Assembly: GCF_000764535.1 (NCBI RefSeq)
Contig: NZ_CP009571.1
Location: forward strand, 2,413,001 to 2,477,000
DNA from: Sphingomonas taxi
GTDB taxonomy: Bacteria > Pseudomonadota > Alphaproteobacteria > Sphingomonadales > Sphingomonadaceae
Length of the DNA: 64,000 nucleotides
Direction: 5' to 3'
Shown in pieces: positions 63,375-64,000 of the stretch (positions are counted from its first letter, which is position 1; every line of letters starts with the position of its first letter). Position numbers and translations under genes: made by a program. Below the pieces are notes generated by a model that had not been told where the DNA came from, ran no database searches, and was given only the letters and a program-made list of their open reading frames with translations.

Positions 63375-64000
63375 ATGTCATTCGCAACCCTCGGCCTCGC
63401 CGAGCCGCTCGTCCGCGCGCTCGAAGCCAAAGGCTATACCACCCCGACCCCGATCCAGGCGCAGTCGATCCCGATCCTGCTCGAAGGCGGCGACCTGCTC
63501 GGCATCGCGCAGACCGGCACCGGCAAGACCGCCGCGTTCGTGCTGCCGTCGATCCAGCGTCTCACCGAGAACCAGAAGCGCGTGCTGCCGACGCATTGCC
63601 GGATGCTCGTCCTCGCCCCCACCCGCGAACTCGCCAGCCAGATCGCCGACAATGCGCGCGGTTACGGCCAGTTCAGCAAGCTGTCGGTCGCGACCGTGTT
63701 CGGCGGCACCAGCATCAACAAGAACCGCCAGGACCTCAGCCGCGGAGTCGATATCCTCGTCGCGACGCCGGGCCGGCTGATCGACCTCGTCGAACAGGGC
63801 ATGTGCAACCTGTCGATGATCGAGATCCTCGTCCTCGACGAAGCCGACCAGATGATGGACCTCGGCTTCATCCACGCGCTCAAGAAGATCGTGCGGATGA
63901 TCCCGCGCAAGCGCCAGACGCTGTTCTTCTCGGCGACGATGCCGGTGGCGATCCGCGAGCTCGCCAACCAGTTCCTGCACGAGCCGAAGACGGTGTCGGT
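63375..64000 (+). CDS. DEAD-box RNA helicase, 3' end beyond the window
   Basis: The first 208 residues of a DEAD-box ATP-dependent RNA helicase. Q motif in YTTPTPIQAQSIP (about 21-33), Walker A AQTGTGKT (about 45-52), PTRELA (Ia), TPGRLID (Ib), Walker B DEAD in VLDEADQMMD, and SAT (motif III) in FFSATMP. The C-terminal RecA domain is cut off by the window edge. The ATG at 63375 is the first after a long non-coding leader, as in cold-induced rhlE-type genes, but no leader motif is identified. Confidence 0.93.
   Translation, partial: MSFATLGLAEPLVRALEAKGYTTPTPIQAQSIPILLEGGDLLGIAQTGTGKTAAFVLPSIQRLTENQKRVLPTHCRMLVLAPTRELASQIADNARGYGQFSKLSVATVFGGTSINKNRQDLSRGVDILVATPGRLIDLVEQGMCNLSMIEILVLDEADQMMDLGFIHALKKIVRMIPRKRQTLFFSATMPVAIRELANQFLHEPKTVS

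Noticed and set aside
63375..63480. A cold-shock-type leader or riboswitch before the helicase
   Set aside because: The leader is mostly GC-rich with no conserved structure that I can recognise.

Overview
The window reads as chromosome from a high-GC alphaproteobacterium, most likely a Sphingomonas-like sphingomonad. This rests on the gene content (sdhCDA, hslVU, lepB-rnc-era, gloAB, BCKDH genes), on extreme GC at third codon positions, and on several families of short palindromic intergenic repeats that I associate with sphingomonads. No sequence search was run. Gene density is high, and many neighbours share ATGA-type stop/start overlaps, which marks out operons.

Layout, left to right. 165-6278: membrane protein, M48 peptidase, alpha/beta hydrolase, TPR protein, the glyoxalase pair gloA-gloB, and two tandem small four-cysteine exported proteins. 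6479-12387 (minus): sdhC-sdhD-sdhA, an orphan endolysin/holin pair and hslV-hslU; sdhB is not present. 12593-15335: two tandem soluble globin-coupled chemoreceptors with nearly duplicated signalling domains. 15711-21580: SDR, prmA, phhA, a TIGR02117-type protein, an alpha/beta hydrolase, and a periplasmic glycerophosphodiesterase with a small lipoprotein. 21644-29348: a molybdenum hydroxylase locus (2Fe-2S subunit, FAD/4Fe-4S subunit, two consecutive molybdopterin subunits, XdhC-type chaperone, MocA-type cytidylyltransferase), resembling PaoABCD. 29682-34494 (minus): a complete MacAB-TolC-like tripartite exporter. 34588-35370: an enoyl-CoA hydratase/isomerase.

35538-42790 (minus) is the most unusual region. 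It is a tightly overlapped five-gene operon: SWIM zinc-finger protein, DUF5691 protein, MoxR-type AAA+ ATPase, DUF5682 protein and von Willebrand factor A protein. The DUF5682 protein carries an N-terminal motif pair like that of TraB/TIKI-type hydrolases and is broken by an apparent one-base frameshift. Together the five proteins look like an AAA+/MIDAS chaperone-effector machine of unknown function. It ends next to tRNA-Arg(CCG).

43115-53046: nth, dapB, a CobB sirtuin, lepB-rnc-(GIY-YIG)-era, pgi, a DUF4174 protein, and vapBC running directly into gor (glutathione reductase). 53274-59277: cytochrome c, a small exported protein, the branched-chain 2-oxoacid dehydrogenase genes bkdA1-bkdA2-bkdB and a fumarylacetoacetate hydrolase. 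59569-62988 is a large autotransporter with an S1-type protease passenger. A DEAD-box helicase runs off the right edge.

Most spaces between operons hold mirror-image repeats. At two places such repeats lie inside coding sequence (the bkdB linker and the GIY-YIG protein tail) without breaking the reading frame.
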